NCBI GenBank assembly: GCA_910574015.1
Contig: CAJSYQ010000008.1
Span: 1 to 64,000 of the forward strand
Reading direction: 5' to 3'
From: Eubacteriaceae bacterium
GTDB taxonomy: Bacteria > Bacillota > Clostridia > Lachnospirales > Lachnospiraceae
Length of the DNA stretch: 64,000 nt
This document shows, in pieces, positions 43,093 to 52,162 of the stretch (position 1 is its first letter; the number at the start of each line of letters is the position of its first letter). A program made the translations under genes and the position numbers. Below the pieces are notes generated by a model that was given only the letters and a program-made list of their open reading frames with translations, was not told the origin of the DNA and ran no database searches.

Positions 43093-44199
43093 TCATATGT
43101 TGCTGTAAAAATCCCGTATCCTGTCCATCCTTGATGTCATTCCCACAAACAGCCTGTCCACTAAGATAAGAGCCGTCATGGCTTCCACCACAACTACCGC
43201 CCGAGGTACGATGACCGGATCGTGCCGGCCCCTGATCTGGATGGACACCTCCTCCCCCTGCCGGTTTACTGTTTTCTGCTGCCGGAATATGGACGGCGTC
43301 GGTTTAAAGGCTGCCCGGATAATAATATCGTCCCCGTCACTGATGCCGCCCAGGATTCCCCCAGCAAAGTTCGTCGCCTTCTTTATCCTGCCGTCTGCAT
43401 CCATATAGAACTCATCGTTATTGGAGGAACCATTCTTCCCCGCCACGGCAAAGCCGGCTCCAATCTCCACCCCTTTCACCGCACCGATGGAAAAAATACC
43501 GCCCGCCAGCGCCGCGTCCAGCTTTCCAAACACAGGTTCTCCAATCCCTGCCGGCATCCCGCTGACGACACACTCAATAATACCACCGGCAGAATCCATC
43601 TCCTTCATCTTCTGCTCCAGGTATTTCTCCGCCTCCTCCGACTGTTCCCGGTCCGGCATCCTCAAAGGACTTTTCTCCACTTCCTCCCAGGATGTATGCT
43701 CCGCCCTGCACACAAAAGGTCCGATCTGCTTGGTATACGCCCTCACCCGGATCCCTAGTTCTCCTAGGATCTTTGCCGCCACCGCGCCTGCCGCCACCCG
43801 GCCGGTGGTCTCCCTGCCGGAGGAACGCCCGCCGCCACGGTAATCCCGGAAACCATACTTGGCGTCAAAGGTATAATCCGCATGACCCGGTCGGTAATAC
43901 TGCGCGATATCCGAATAATCCTTTGACTTCTGTGAAGTATTCTCCACCATCATGGAAATGGGAGTCCCTGTTGTCCTGCCCTCAAATATCCCCGAAAGAA
44001 GCTTCACCTCGTCCGATTCCTTCCTGGGCGTGGAATAACGCGTCTGCCCCGGGCTCCTGCGATCCAAAAACGGCTGAATATCTGCCTCCGACAGCGCAAT
44101 GCCTGCCGGACACCCATCCACCACGACCCCGATGCCGTGCCCGTGGGATTCCCCCCATGTTGATATCTTAAAAATCTCCCCCATTACTGAACCAGCCAT
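43093..44199 (-). CDS. aroC: Chorismate synthase
   Basis: Last step of the shikimate pathway (EPSP to chorismate, FMN-dependent). 368 residues from the ATG at 44199, after AAAGGAAG. Signatures GEIFKISTWGESHGHGIGVV (N-terminus), RPGHADYTFDAKYGFRDYRG-type block and GGRSSGRETTGRVAAGAVA, and RGRHDPVIVPRAVVVVEAM near the end. Divergent from the CheX-like gene, with 82 bases between the starts. Confidence 0.97.
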   Translation of the reverse strand: MAGSVMGEIFKISTWGESHGHGIGVVVDGCPAGIALSEADIQPFLDRRSPGQTRYSTPRKESDEVKLLSGIFEGRTTGTPISMMVENTSQKSKDYSDIAQYYRPGHADYTFDAKYGFRDYRGGGRSSGRETTGRVAAGAVAAKILGELGIRVRAYTKQIGPFVCRAEHTSWEEVEKSPLRMPDREQSEEAEKYLEQKMKEMDSAGGIIECVVSGMPAGIGEPVFGKLDAALAGGIFSIGAVKGVEIGAGFAVAGKNGSSNNDEFYMDADGRIKKATNFAGGILGGISDGDDIIIRAAFKPTPSIFRQQKTVNRQGEEVSIQIRGRHDPVIVPRAVVVVEAMTALILVDRLFVGMTSRMDRIRDFYSNI

Positions 44200-44281
44200 T
44201 TTCACACTTCCTTTCAAAACTTCTTTCCTTTTTCTCCGTTCTATTGTATAATAAAATAAGTACAATTGAAAGGAGATTTTT

Positions 44282-45151
44282 ATGTTTAGTCAGTTTTTTG
44301 GAAATTATTTGTTGGAAAACCAGAAAATCACCGCTGAGCAGTTCGCCTCCTGTATTGAATACACAAAGGCTAATCGTGTAAAACTGGGGTTTATCGCCGA
44401 AACCAAAGGAATGCTCTCATCCAGTCAGGCTAATGAGCTAAACTATCTGCAGATGAATTCCGACAAACGTTTCGGAGATCTGGCTGTGGAAAAGGGATAT
44501 CTTACGGAAGCAGAGGTTGATTATCTACTGGGACTTCAGGGGAACCCATATCTGACTTTCGTTCAGGCATTACAGGAAAAAGGTCTGTTTACTTCAGATG
44601 AGATCAACAGCAGCCTTGCTGCTTTTCAGGAAGCCAATCATTTCTCGGAGGAAGTGATGGAGGCGATCAAAAATGCTGATATAGATGATATGCTGCCTGC
44701 TTTTGTAGAAGCACCGGACAACCGCTATCTTGGTCTGATCGGACTGGCACTCAGGAACATTATCCGCTTTGTCAGCTCCTATCTGCGCATCGAGGAAGGT
44801 TCCTTCGTATCCTCCGTAAAGGCAAGATATCTCGCATACCAGCATACAATAGGCGACTATGAGGGTTTTCTCGGTTTCTGTTCCGATGACGACGGCATTC
44901 TTGCCATAGCAGAGGGGTACGCAAAGGAAAGTTTTGGAACCGTCGATGAAGATGCGCTTGATTCCGTCGGCGAATTTACAAACTGCGTAAACGGCCTGTA
45001 TGCCGCAGAATTGAGCTATCAAAATGTCCATCTGGACATGAAACCGCCAGAGCTTCTTTTTGATGCTGCTATCGAAGAGGACAATACATTTTATTCACTT
45101 CCCATCTTCGTGGAAGGCAGGAGATCAAACTTAATCGTGAAATTAGCTTGA
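44282..45151 (+). CDS. CheX-like protein with an N-terminal MshEN-like repeat region
   Basis: 289 residues. Residues about 10-115 look like tandem short helical repeats of the type-IV-pilus ATPase N-domain kind (KLGFIAETKGMLSSSQ, RFGDLAVEKGYLTEAEVDYL, TFVQALQEKGLFTSDEI). The C-terminal part (about 150-289) resembles CheC/CheX phosphatases, with SVGEFTNCVNGLYAAELS holding the Glu-x2-Asn pair that CheX uses to remove phosphate from CheY. It is 17 bases upstream of a CheY-like gene, which supports the assignment. The start follows GAAAGGAGATTTTT. Confidence 0.75.
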   Translation: MFSQFFGNYLLENQKITAEQFASCIEYTKANRVKLGFIAETKGMLSSSQANELNYLQMNSDKRFGDLAVEKGYLTEAEVDYLLGLQGNPYLTFVQALQEKGLFTSDEINSSLAAFQEANHFSEEVMEAIKNADIDDMLPAFVEAPDNRYLGLIGLALRNIIRFVSSYLRIEEGSFVSSVKARYLAYQHTIGDYEGFLGFCSDDDGILAIAEGYAKESFGTVDEDALDSVGEFTNCVNGLYAAELSYQNVHLDMKPPELLFDAAIEEDNTFYSLPIFVEGRRSNLIVKLA

Positions 45152-45168
45152 CAGGAGGAATGTAAACC

Positions 45169-45528
45169 ATGGCAAAAATATTAATTGTTGATGATTCCCG
45201 TGTATCCCGCCGAATGCTGCGCGGCATTCTCACGAAAGCCGGACACGAGGTTATCGGCGAGGCGGACAACGGGCAGGAAGGCTACGAAAAATTTATCGAG
45301 CTTGATCCAGATATTGTTACTATGGATATCACTATGCCGGTCCTCGATGGTCTTGGAGCTCTGGAAAAGATCATGGAGCTCAACAGTGAGGCGAATATCA
45401 TTATGGTCACGGCTGCCGGCCAGAAAGAAAAAATGGTAGAAGCCATCAAGCACGGCGCCATCGAATTTATCCAGAAACCCTTTAACCCCGATCAGATCAC
45501 TACTGCCATTGAACATCTTATGCCCTGA
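45169..45528 (+). CDS. CheY-like response regulator
   Basis: 119 residues, a stand-alone receiver domain. The acidic pair is in LIVDDSRVSRRML, the phosphoacceptor Asp in DIVTMDITMPVLDG (near residue 54), the switch Thr in IIMVTAAGQ, and the Lys in FIQKPFNP. With no output domain it should act by protein contact, most likely at the flagellar switch, with dephosphorylation by the CheX-like protein encoded just upstream. Confidence 0.93.
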   Translation: MAKILIVDDSRVSRRMLRGILTKAGHEVIGEADNGQEGYEKFIELDPDIVTMDITMPVLDGLGALEKIMELNSEANIIMVTAAGQKEKMVEAIKHGAIEFIQKPFNPDQITTAIEHLMP

Positions 45529-45543
45529 TACATCGTTATTTAC

Positions 45544-45619
45544 AGGTTTCCTTCTCCCGGTTCAACGCCGCCCTTGAACGGCATACCGGACCGGCCGGTA
45601 AGAGAAGGAAACCTTTTTT
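45544..45619 (+). terminator. Large branched terminator after the CheY gene
   Basis: AGGTTTCCTTCTC (45544-45556) pairs with GAGAAGGAAACCT (45602-45614), 13 perfect pairs, then TTTTTT. The enclosed 45 bases hold a second stem (CGGTTCAACG/CTTGAACGG type) and repeated CCGG units. It separates the CheX-CheY pair from the convergent hom. Confidence 0.85.
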
Positions 45620-45653
45620 ACTTTTTTACTTATTATCGCAATGGTAATTTCGA

Positions 45654-46859
45654 CTAAAACCCAACCCGGATTCTTGTGACAAAGCTGTCAAACCCGGCAA
45701 TGGTATCATTGAATTCTCTTTCTGTCATAATCCCGGTGATAAATCCAAATTCGCCGTCCACAACGCCGTCCAGAGCCTCGATCTCTTCAAACTCCGTTTC
45801 CGCCTTTCCTCTCTCCGACTCACTGATCCGGACAAAGAAACGGTTTTTCATCTCATCCATCGGCGCCACCGGCATCTTCTCATCCTCCCAGATAGTCATT
45901 ACATTGATGTTCATATGTTTCACAGCATCCACGACATCCGATACCACTGCGCTTGCCGTGGCCTCTTTCCCGGCGCCCTTTCCATAGAACATAACATCCC
46001 CCAGCATATTTCCTGTCACACAGATTGCGTTAAACACATCGTTCACTGCATAGAGAGGGTTATCGCTGCGGATCATCTGCGGCGCAACCATGGCATAGAG
46101 TTTTCCGCCAATCTTTTTACTGGTACCAAAAATCTTGATCGCCGCACCGATAGATTTTGCATAACGGATATCCTCTGCCGTGATTTTCGTAATCCCCTCT
46201 GTATAAATATCCTCATAATCCACCTGCTGCCCATATGCCAGCGAAGTCAGTATCGCAATCTTGCGGCAGGCATCGTATCCTTCTACATCCGCCGTGGGAT
46301 CCTTCTCTGCATAGCCAAGCTCCTGCGCCTCCCGCAGCACACTATCAAAATCAGAGCCGTCCTGCGCCATCTTAGTGAGAATATAATTCGTCGTACCATT
46401 CAGTATGCCGTTTATCTGCTCGATCCTGTCTGCCGTAAGGCTCTGATTCAGCGGACGGATCACCGGAATCCCTCCGCCCACACTGGCCTCGAAGAGAAAA
46501 TTCACGCTCTTACTTTTGGCAATATGTACCAGTTCGGCGCCATAAGCCGCTACCAGCTCTTTGTTGGAGGTACACACACTCTTGCCAGACAAAAGGGCCT
46601 TCTTCACAAATTCATAGGCGGGCTTCGTGCCTCCCATAGTCTCCACCACAATGGAAATCTCCGGGTCGTCTAGGATCACGTTAAAATCATGAACAATCTT
46701 ACTCTGGACCGGATCCTCCGGAAAATCCCGGAGATCCAGCACATACTTTACTCCTACTTCCTGTCCTGCTCTTTTGGCAATTATATTGGCATTGGTATTC
46801 AGCACCTTCACCACTCCCGAGCCTACTGTGCCATAACCTAAAACCGCTATCTTAATCAT
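45654..46859 (-). CDS. hom: Homoserine dehydrogenase
   Basis: Reduces aspartate semialdehyde to homoserine (threonine and methionine branch). 401 residues. NAD(P)-binding VLGYGTVGSGVV at the N-terminus, the catalytic-domain signature AEKDPTADVEGYDACRKIAI near residue 205, and a C-terminal ACT-like part (FFVRISESERGKAETEFEEI) for feedback control. Its start overlaps the end of cheW by eight bases, an unusual partner for an amino acid gene. Confidence 0.96.
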   Translation of the reverse strand: MIKIAVLGYGTVGSGVVKVLNTNANIIAKRAGQEVGVKYVLDLRDFPEDPVQSKIVHDFNVILDDPEISIVVETMGGTKPAYEFVKKALLSGKSVCTSNKELVAAYGAELVHIAKSKSVNFLFEASVGGGIPVIRPLNQSLTADRIEQINGILNGTTNYILTKMAQDGSDFDSVLREAQELGYAEKDPTADVEGYDACRKIAILTSLAYGQQVDYEDIYTEGITKITAEDIRYAKSIGAAIKIFGTSKKIGGKLYAMVAPQMIRSDNPLYAVNDVFNAICVTGNMLGDVMFYGKGAGKEATASAVVSDVVDAVKHMNINVMTIWEDEKMPVAPMDEMKNRFFVRISESERGKAETEFEEIEALDGVVDGEFGFITGIMTEREFNDTIAGFDSFVTRIRVGF

Positions 46860-47325
46860 CGTCTTCTTCCTCCATCCTGTCTAAGATTTCGCCGACTGAC
46901 ACCCACTCCGCCTCATTGATGAGATTCTCCGGATTGATCACCAAAATCAGCTCACTGCCAATCCTGGCAACAAAATCTGCATATCCGGTCTCCTCGCTCT
47001 GAATGATACGCGGAAACTCCTGCGCATTGTCATTGTCGATCTGCAGTATTCTGTAAATCCCATCTACAATACAGGCAATCTTCCCATTCCTTGTGCGGAA
47101 TACAAGAAGCTTTGTCTTTTCTGTCACATCTGCTGGAGGCAGGATCAGGCGTTTTTTCAACGCCATTACCGGAATCAGCTCTCCCCGGATATCCGCCACA
47201 CCCTCCATAAAATCCGGCAGCCCTGTCGGCCGGGCCAGTTCCCGGTGCTTCTCGATCCCCTGCATATGGTCTACATCTACACCATACATTTTGCCGCTTA
47301 AGTAAAATGAAACAATTTCCTTCAT
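46852..47325 (-). CDS. cheW: CheW-like chemotaxis adaptor
   Basis: 157 residues with one CheW domain: VSFYLSGKMYGVDVDHMQGI, LPDFMEGVADIRGELIPVMAL (the conserved NIRGxIxPV-like core) and IACIVDGIYRILQID. Couples chemoreceptors to CheA. It starts 19 bases after prfB and overlaps hom, so it is read as part of the secA-prfB transcript and not from a chemotaxis operon. Confidence 0.93.
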   Translation of the reverse strand: MKEIVSFYLSGKMYGVDVDHMQGIEKHRELARPTGLPDFMEGVADIRGELIPVMALKKRLILPPADVTEKTKLLVFRTRNGKIACIVDGIYRILQIDNDNAQEFPRIIQSEETGYADFVARIGSELILVINPENLINEAEWVSVGEILDRMEEEDDD

Positions 47326-47344
47326 TCGCTGCCCTTCTCTCTTA

Positions 47345-48449
47345 TCAACTGTTGATCCACTTCAGGTACGCATTCATAAACAGATCAATACCGCCGTCCA
47401 TCACGGCAGACACATTTCCCGTCTCTGCCTCGGTGCGGTGATCCTTCACCATAGTATATGGCTGCATCACATAGGACCGGATCTGGTTTCCCCATCCGAT
47501 TTCTTTCACCTCGCCGCGGATATCCGACTCCTTCGCCAGATTTTCCTGCTCTCGCAGCAGCAGGAGCTTTGCTTTCAGCATCTGCATCGCCTTATCCTTA
47601 TTCATATGCTGCGAGCGCTCATTCTGGCACTGGACTACGATTCCTGTAGGGAAATGCGTAATGCGGATGGCAGAAGAGGTCTTATTGATATGCTGCCCTC
47701 CCGCGCCGCTGGAGCGGTAGGTGTCAATCCGTATATCATCGTCATTAATCTCAATATCAATATCCTGCTGGATATCCGGCATCACATCGCAGGAGACAAA
47801 AGACGTCTGTCTCTTGCCCGCCGCATTAAATGGCGAGATCCGCACCAGACGATGTACGCCATGCTCACTCTTCAAATATCCATACACATTTTCACCGCTG
47901 ATCTCCAGTGTCACGGACTTCAGCCCGGCCTCATCCCCATCCAGGGAGTCCAGCACCTTCACGCTGAATCCTCTCTTGTCCGCCCAGCGCTCATACATCC
48001 GGCAGAGCATGCTGGCCCAGTCACAGCTCTCGGTTCCTCCAGCGCCCGCATGGAGGGTCAGTATGGCATTCTCGGAATCATGCTCCCCTGTGAGCATCGT
48101 CGTGATCCGAAGCTCGTCAAATGTCTTCTTAAAGTTCTCAAACTCACCCTGGATTTCCGGGATCAGAGACTCGTCTTCTTCCTCGTTCCCCATCTCGATC
48201 AGGGTCATCATATCCTCATAGGCGCCGCTGAGCTCATCGGCGCGGCTAATGATGTCCTTGAGATCCTTTACCTCCTTCATGTCCGCACTGGCCTTCTCCG
48301 CGTTTTCCCAGAAATCCGGCGCCTCCATATTCCTCTCAAGCTCTTCTACCCTCAGCTTCTTATCTGCTAAGTTAAAGTGAATCCCTTACTTCCAAAAGGG
48401 GTTTCTCAAAACTGCTTAATTCGATTCGGATATTATCCAGTTCGACCAC
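47345..48449 (-). CDS. prfB: Peptide chain release factor 2, programmed +1 frameshift
   Basis: RF2 ends translation at UGA and UAA. The gene starts at GTG 48449 (AGGTGG nine bases upstream) and reads 25 codons to CTT followed by TAA at 48374-48372. A +1 shift (skipping T48374) enters the main frame, giving 367 residues, the normal RF2 length; the total of 1105 bases is 3n+1. AAGGGA lies nine bases before CTT, in the place of the canonical internal Shine-Dalgarno. The tripeptide SPF (RISPFNAAG) and the catalytic GGQ (SSGAGGQHINK) are intact. The in-frame stop is TAA, whereas nearly all known sites have TGA. The gene lies 34 bases after secA. Confidence 0.95.
48371..48394 (-). promoter_or_regulatory. 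prfB programmed frameshift site (CTT TAA C)
   Basis: On the minus strand AAGGGATTCACTTTAAC: internal Shine-Dalgarno-like AAGGGA, the slippery CTT, then TAA and C. It matches the register of the canonical AGGGGGTATCTTTGAC except that UAA replaces UGA and the Shine-Dalgarno part is shorter. Confidence 0.85.
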
Positions 48450-48483
48450 TTTTCTTCACCACCTATTTTATATTTTTAGTCTG

Positions 48484-51048
48484 CTACGCTCTTCCGCAGC
48501 AATGCTTGTATTTCTTGCCCGATCCACATGGACACGGGTCATTTCTGCCAACCTTCTCTGATTTTCTCACCACCGGGGCATTGGCACTGTCATCCCGGTT
48601 CGTTCCCGTGACCTTCGCCACCTGCTCCCGCTCTACCTTTTCCTCGATGCGCACATGCATCAGCATCCGCACCGTCTCTTCCCGGATGGACTCTGTCATC
48701 TCATTAAACATATCGTATCCCTGCATACGATATTCCACCACCGGATCCCTCTGGCCAAATGCCTGCAGGCCGATGCCCTGCCGGAGCTGATCCATGTCGT
48801 CGATATGGTTCATCCATCGGCTGTCCGTCGCCTTCAGAAGTACCACTCTCTCGATCTCCCGGATCTGTTCTTTCTCCGGGAACTCCGCCTCTTTCTCTTC
48901 GTACAGCTGAACGGCCTCCTCCTGGAGCTGCTGGATCAGATCCGCCTTCGTGATCCCCTCAAACCTCTCCCGGTCAAATACAACCGGTTTCACCGGAATC
49001 ATCGGGATCAGGATCTCGTTGAGTTCATTCAGGTTCCATTCCTCCGGAAGTTGATCTTCCCCAATAACCGCGCCCACATATTTCTCCACCAGCTGCTGGA
49101 TCATCTGGATGATATCTTCCCTCATGTCGTCGCCGTCCAGTACCTTGCGCCGCTCCTCATAGATGATCTCTCTCTGCTCATTGTTGATCTGGTCATATTC
49201 CAGCAGGTTCTTGCGGATGCCGTAGTTGTTGCCCTCAATCTTTTTCTGGGCCCGCTCAATGGCTTTGCTGAGCATCTTGTGCTGAATCTGCTCTCCCTCC
49301 GGTATACCCAGGGAATTGAACATCTGCATCAGATTCTGGGATCCAAAGAGCCGCATCAGGTCATCTTCCAGGGAAATATAGAATTTGGATTCACCGGGAT
49401 CCCCCTGACGGCCGGAACGGCCGCGCAGCTGGTTATCAATACGTCTCGACTCATGCCGCTCCGTGCCGATGATCTTCAGGCCGCCCAGCTCCACAACTCC
49501 CTCGCCGAGTTTAATATCTGTACCACGCCCCGCCATATTGGTGGCGATGGTCACAGCGCCCATCAGGCCCGCATCGGCGATAATATCTGCCTCCATCTCA
49601 TGGAATTTGGCATTCAGCACCTTGTGCGGCACCCCGCGCTTTTTCAATATCTGGGACAATTCCTCTGACGACTCGATGGTTATGGTTCCCACAAGCACAG
49701 GCTGACCCTTCTCATGGCTCTCCACAATCTCATCCACAATGGCATTCAGCTTCTCCCGCTTGGTCTTGTAGACGGAATCGTTCTGGTCCACACGCTGGAT
49801 TGGCAGATTCGTCGGAACCTCCACTACATCCATTCCGTAGATCTCACGGAATTCTTTCTCTTCTGTCAGGGCAGTACCGGTCATACCACATTTTTTGTTA
49901 TATTTATTAAAGAAGTTCTGAAAGGTAATAGTAGCCAGCGTCTTGCTCTCTCTCTTAACCTTTACGTGTTCCTTCGCCTCAATGGCCTGGTGCAGACCGT
50001 CCGAATAACGTCGTCCCGGCATGATACGTCCGGTAAATTCATCCACGATCAGCACCTGATCGTCCTTCACCACATAGTCCTTGTCCAGATGCATCAGGGC
50101 ATGGGCACGCAGAGACAGGTTCACGCAGTGCTGGATCTCCAGGTTCTCGGGATCGGCAAGATTCTCCAGGTGGAAGAAGCGCTCTACTTTCTTTACGCCC
50201 TCCTCCGTCAGGTTCACGGTTTTCTCTTTTTCATTTGCCACATAGTCTCCGGTCTCGCCGCTGTCCTCTTTCATGATGATGTCCATTTTGGAGAGTTCCT
50301 TTTCCGTACCTCTTTTCAGCTGACGCACCAGATTATCACAGGCCTCATAGATTTTTGTGGATTTGCCGCTGGATCCGGATATGATAAGAGGTGTCCTGGC
50401 CTCATCAATAAGAACCGAATCCACCTCATCCACGATGGCATAGTGCAGATTCCTCTGCACGAGCTGCTCATTGTAGATCACCATATTGTCACGGAGATAA
50501 TCAAATCCCAGTTCATTATTGGTAGCATAGGTGATATCACAGTTATATGCTTCCCGCCTCTCATCGTTGTCCATACTGTTTAGGATCACACCTACCGTCA
50601 GGCCAAGAAACTGATGGATCTGTCCCATCCACTCCGCATCTCGCTTTGCCAGATAGTCATTGACTGTCACGATGTGCACTCCTTTGCCCTCAAGTGCGTT
50701 CAGATAGGCAGGCAGCGTTGATACCAGCGTCTTACCCTCACCGGTGCGCATCTCTGTAATGCGCCCCTGATGCAGAATCACGCCGCCGATAAGCTGTACA
50801 CGGAAATGGCGGAGGCCGATGGTTCTCCGGGATGCCTCCCGCACAACGGCGTAGGCTTCCGGAAGGATATCATCCAGCGTCTCGCCCGCCTCCAGCCTCT
50901 TCTTGAATTCCGGTGTCTTCGCCTTCAGCTCTTCATCCGAAAGCTTCTCCATCTCCGGTTCCATGCCTTCGATTTTATCCACGATGGGAATCACACGCTT
51001 CACTTCGCGTTCACTGTGAGTTCCAATCACTTTACTCAATAATCCCAT
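48484..51048 (-). CDS. secA: Preprotein translocase ATPase SecA
   Basis: The motor that drives preproteins through SecY. 854 residues from the ATG at 51048 ([20 protein letters not shown]), after GGAGAG. Nucleotide-binding domain 1 has [20 protein letters not shown] and [20 protein letters not shown]. Domain 2 has [14 protein letters not shown] and [13 protein letters not shown]. The C-terminal tail ends in the zinc motif [18 protein letters not shown]. First gene of secA-prfB-cheW-hom. Confidence 0.98.
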   Translation of the reverse strand: MGLLSKVIGTHSEREVKRVIPIVDKIEGMEPEMEKLSDEELKAKTPEFKKRLEAGETLDDILPEAYAVVREASRRTIGLRHFRVQLIGGVILHQGRITEMRTGEGKTLVSTLPAYLNALEGKGVHIVTVNDYLAKRDAEWMGQIHQFLGLTVGVILNSMDNDERREAYNCDITYATNNELGFDYLRDNMVIYNEQLVQRNLHYAIVDEVDSVLIDEARTPLIISGSSGKSTKIYEACDNLVRQLKRGTEKELSKMDIIMKEDSGETGDYVANEKEKTVNLTEEGVKKVERFFHLENLADPENLEIQHCVNLSLRAHALMHLDKDYVVKDDQVLIVDEFTGRIMPGRRYSDGLHQAIEAKEHVKVKRESKTLATITFQNFFNKYNKKCGMTGTALTEEKEFREIYGMDVVEVPTNLPIQRVDQNDSVYKTKREKLNAIVDEIVESHEKGQPVLVGTITIESSEELSQILKKRGVPHKVLNAKFHEMEADIIADAGLMGAVTIATNMAGRGTDIKLGEGVVELGGLKIIGTERHESRRIDNQLRGRSGRQGDPGESKFYISLEDDLMRLFGSQNLMQMFNSLGIPEGEQIQHKMLSKAIERAQKKIEGNNYGIRKNLLEYDQINNEQREIIYEERRKVLDGDDMREDIIQMIQQLVEKYVGAVIGEDQLPEEWNLNELNEILIPMIPVKPVVFDRERFEGITKADLIQQLQEEAVQLYEEKEAEFPEKEQIREIERVVLLKATDSRWMNHIDDMDQLRQGIGLQAFGQRDPVVEYRMQGYDMFNEMTESIREETVRMLMHVRIEEKVEREQVAKVTGTNRDDSANAPVVRKSEKVGRNDPCPCGSGKKYKHCCGRA

Positions 51049-51097
51049 TCTTTCACTCTCCATTATTTTGTAGCTTATTTCAATATAACCCCACATT

Positions 51098-51126
51098 ATT
51101 GTAACACTAGTCAGGTGAGGTTGCAA
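51098..51126 (-). promoter_or_regulatory. SigmaA promoter of secA
   Basis: On the minus strand TTGCAA (51126-51121), a 17-base spacer and TACAAT (51103-51098), about 45 bases before the secA start codon. Confidence 0.7.
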
Positions 51127-51169
51127 CAAATATTTTCTTTCGTGCAACCAAGGGGCGGTATATTTGAAA

Positions 51170-51197
51170 GGGGGCACTTCCTAGCGAAAGTGCCCCC
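51170..51197 (-). terminator. Hairpin terminator between hpf and secA
   Basis: GGGGGCACTT (51170-51179) and AAGTGCCCCC (51188-51197) form a perfect 10-bp stem. On the minus strand TTTCAAAT follows, a weak T-tract. It ends the hpf message just before the secA promoter. Confidence 0.75.
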
Positions 51198-51241
51198 GAA
51201 TATACTAGATTCCGGCAAATCCCGGATCCTGTCCTTCCCTG

Positions 51242-51769
51242 TCAGAATTCCGGTTCGATCAGCCCGTATGTATTACCTTTTCTCTTATAAACAACATTGA
51301 CCTCGTCTGTCTGACCATTCCGGAATACAAAGAAATTATGCCCCAGAAGCTCCATCTGTACACACGCTTCTTCCGGATCCATCGGTTTCATGGCAAATTT
51401 CTTGGTTCGGATGATCTCAATCTCTTCGTCATCATAAGCATCCTCTTCCAGAAAATCCTTACTCAGCTGCGCTGCTGCCTGTTCTTTGTCGATCAGCTTA
51501 TTTTTATATTTGCGAAGCTGTCTCTCAATGATCTCCTCTACGAGATCGATGGCAACATACATATCTGTGCTTGTCTGCTCTGCACGAATGATACTGCCCT
51601 TCATCGGTATCGTAACTTCAATTTTCTGACGACTCTTCTCTGTACTTAATGTAACATGTACTTCGGTACCGGCATTGAAATACCTTTCCAGTTTGCCTAT
51701 CTTGTCCTCCACCGCTGAACGTAACCCTTCTGTTATGTCGATGTTTCTGCCACTAATTACTAAATTCAT
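51242..51769 (-). CDS. hpf: Ribosome hibernation promoting factor, long form
   Basis: 175 residues. The N-terminal domain (about 1-100, NLVISGRNIDITEGLRSAVE) binds the 30S decoding site. The C-terminal domain (about 118-175, RTKKFAMKPMDPEEACVQME and FFVFRNGQTDEVNVVYKRK) dimerises 70S ribosomes into 100S. The start ATG follows AAGGAG. It has its own promoter; stationary-phase control is known for the family but not visible here. Confidence 0.96.
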   Translation of the reverse strand: MNLVISGRNIDITEGLRSAVEDKIGKLERYFNAGTEVHVTLSTEKSRQKIEVTIPMKGSIIRAEQTSTDMYVAIDLVEEIIERQLRKYKNKLIDKEQAAAQLSKDFLEEDAYDDEEIEIIRTKKFAMKPMDPEEACVQMELLGHNFFVFRNGQTDEVNVVYKRKGNTYGLIEPEF

Positions 51770-51824
51770 AATGCTCAGCTCCTTTGCCCATAAGTTTCAG
51801 GAGAAATATTTTCCTGTAGGTTTA

Positions 51825-51853
51825 TTATACTACAATTCGCCTTTCCGGGCAAC
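51825..51853 (-). promoter_or_regulatory. SigmaA promoter of hpf
   Basis: On the minus strand TTGCCC (51853-51848), a 17-base spacer and TATAAT (51830-51825), about 55 bases before the hpf start. Confidence 0.65.
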
Positions 51854-51934
51854 TAAATTTTGGCCGCAATTGTATGACAATTATTACAATTGTATTAGCC
51901 CTCTTTTTTATGCTACAAAAGTCTACTAATTTTG

Positions 51935-51963
51935 TTGACAATGTTGATAACTATGTGTATAAC
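51935..51963 (+). promoter_or_regulatory. Orphan plus-strand promoter
   Basis: TTGACA (51935-51940), a 17-base spacer and TATAAC (51958-51963). The only thing downstream before the terminator hairpin at 52090 is about 125 bases without an open frame, so it could produce a short RNA. It overlaps the DnaA-box-like block, so the match may instead reflect that sequence. Confidence 0.45.
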
Positions 51964-52002
51964 TGACAAATATCGCAAAATCGCCCTTTTATTTGTGGAT
52001 AA
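51942..52002. other. Cluster of DnaA-box-like sequences
   Basis: TGTGGATAA (51994-52002) is a perfect DnaA box (complement TTATCCACA). TGTTGATAA (51942-51950) and TGTGTATAA (51954-51962) each differ by one base. All three are in the same orientation within 61 AT-rich bases. No dnaA or dnaN gene is near, so it is not an obvious chromosome origin. Confidence 0.5.
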
Positions 52003-52089
52003 CTTTTCGGCTTGTCCTAGTCTACAAATGTCGCCGCACAACCGTTCCTATTTAAATTGTGTACACAATCTATTTCGATCCATGCCAAA

Positions 52090-52136
52090 AAAGGTGCTGT
52101 GCCGACAGCTTTCGCCTGCCGACACAGCACCTTTCA
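52090..52136. terminator. Strong terminator of the NlpC/P60 gene
   Basis: AAAGGTGCTGTG and CACAGCACCTTT pair perfectly around a roughly 20-base loop, which itself has CGACAG/CTGCCG-like pairing. A-rich and T-rich flanks on both sides make it able to act on both strands. Confidence 0.85.
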
Positions 52137-52162
52137 AAATACTAATTCAACGGATAACCGCC

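Larger units (their letters stand above)
51770..52162. other. 393-base gap between hpf and the NlpC/P60 gene
   Basis: Contains the hpf promoter (51825-51853, minus), a block of DnaA-box-like 9-mers (51942-52002), a near-consensus plus-strand promoter (51935-51963) with no gene after it, and the bidirectional-looking terminator of the NlpC/P60 gene (52090-52136). No protein-coding frame is convincing. Confidence 0.7.

Noticed and set aside
46860-47345. T-box or SAM riboswitch controlling hom
   Set aside because: hom overlaps cheW, leaving no leader.
47345-48328. prfB as a 327-residue gene starting at the internal ATG 48328
   Set aside because: The upstream 25 codons, the CTT-TAA-C slip site and the correct total length show that the normal RF2 N-terminus is encoded through a +1 shift; the internal ATG lacks a ribosome binding site.
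51930-52010. Chromosome replication origin (oriC)
   Set aside because: No dnaA, dnaN, recF or rpmH nearby and only three boxes; kept only as a possible DnaA-binding cluster.
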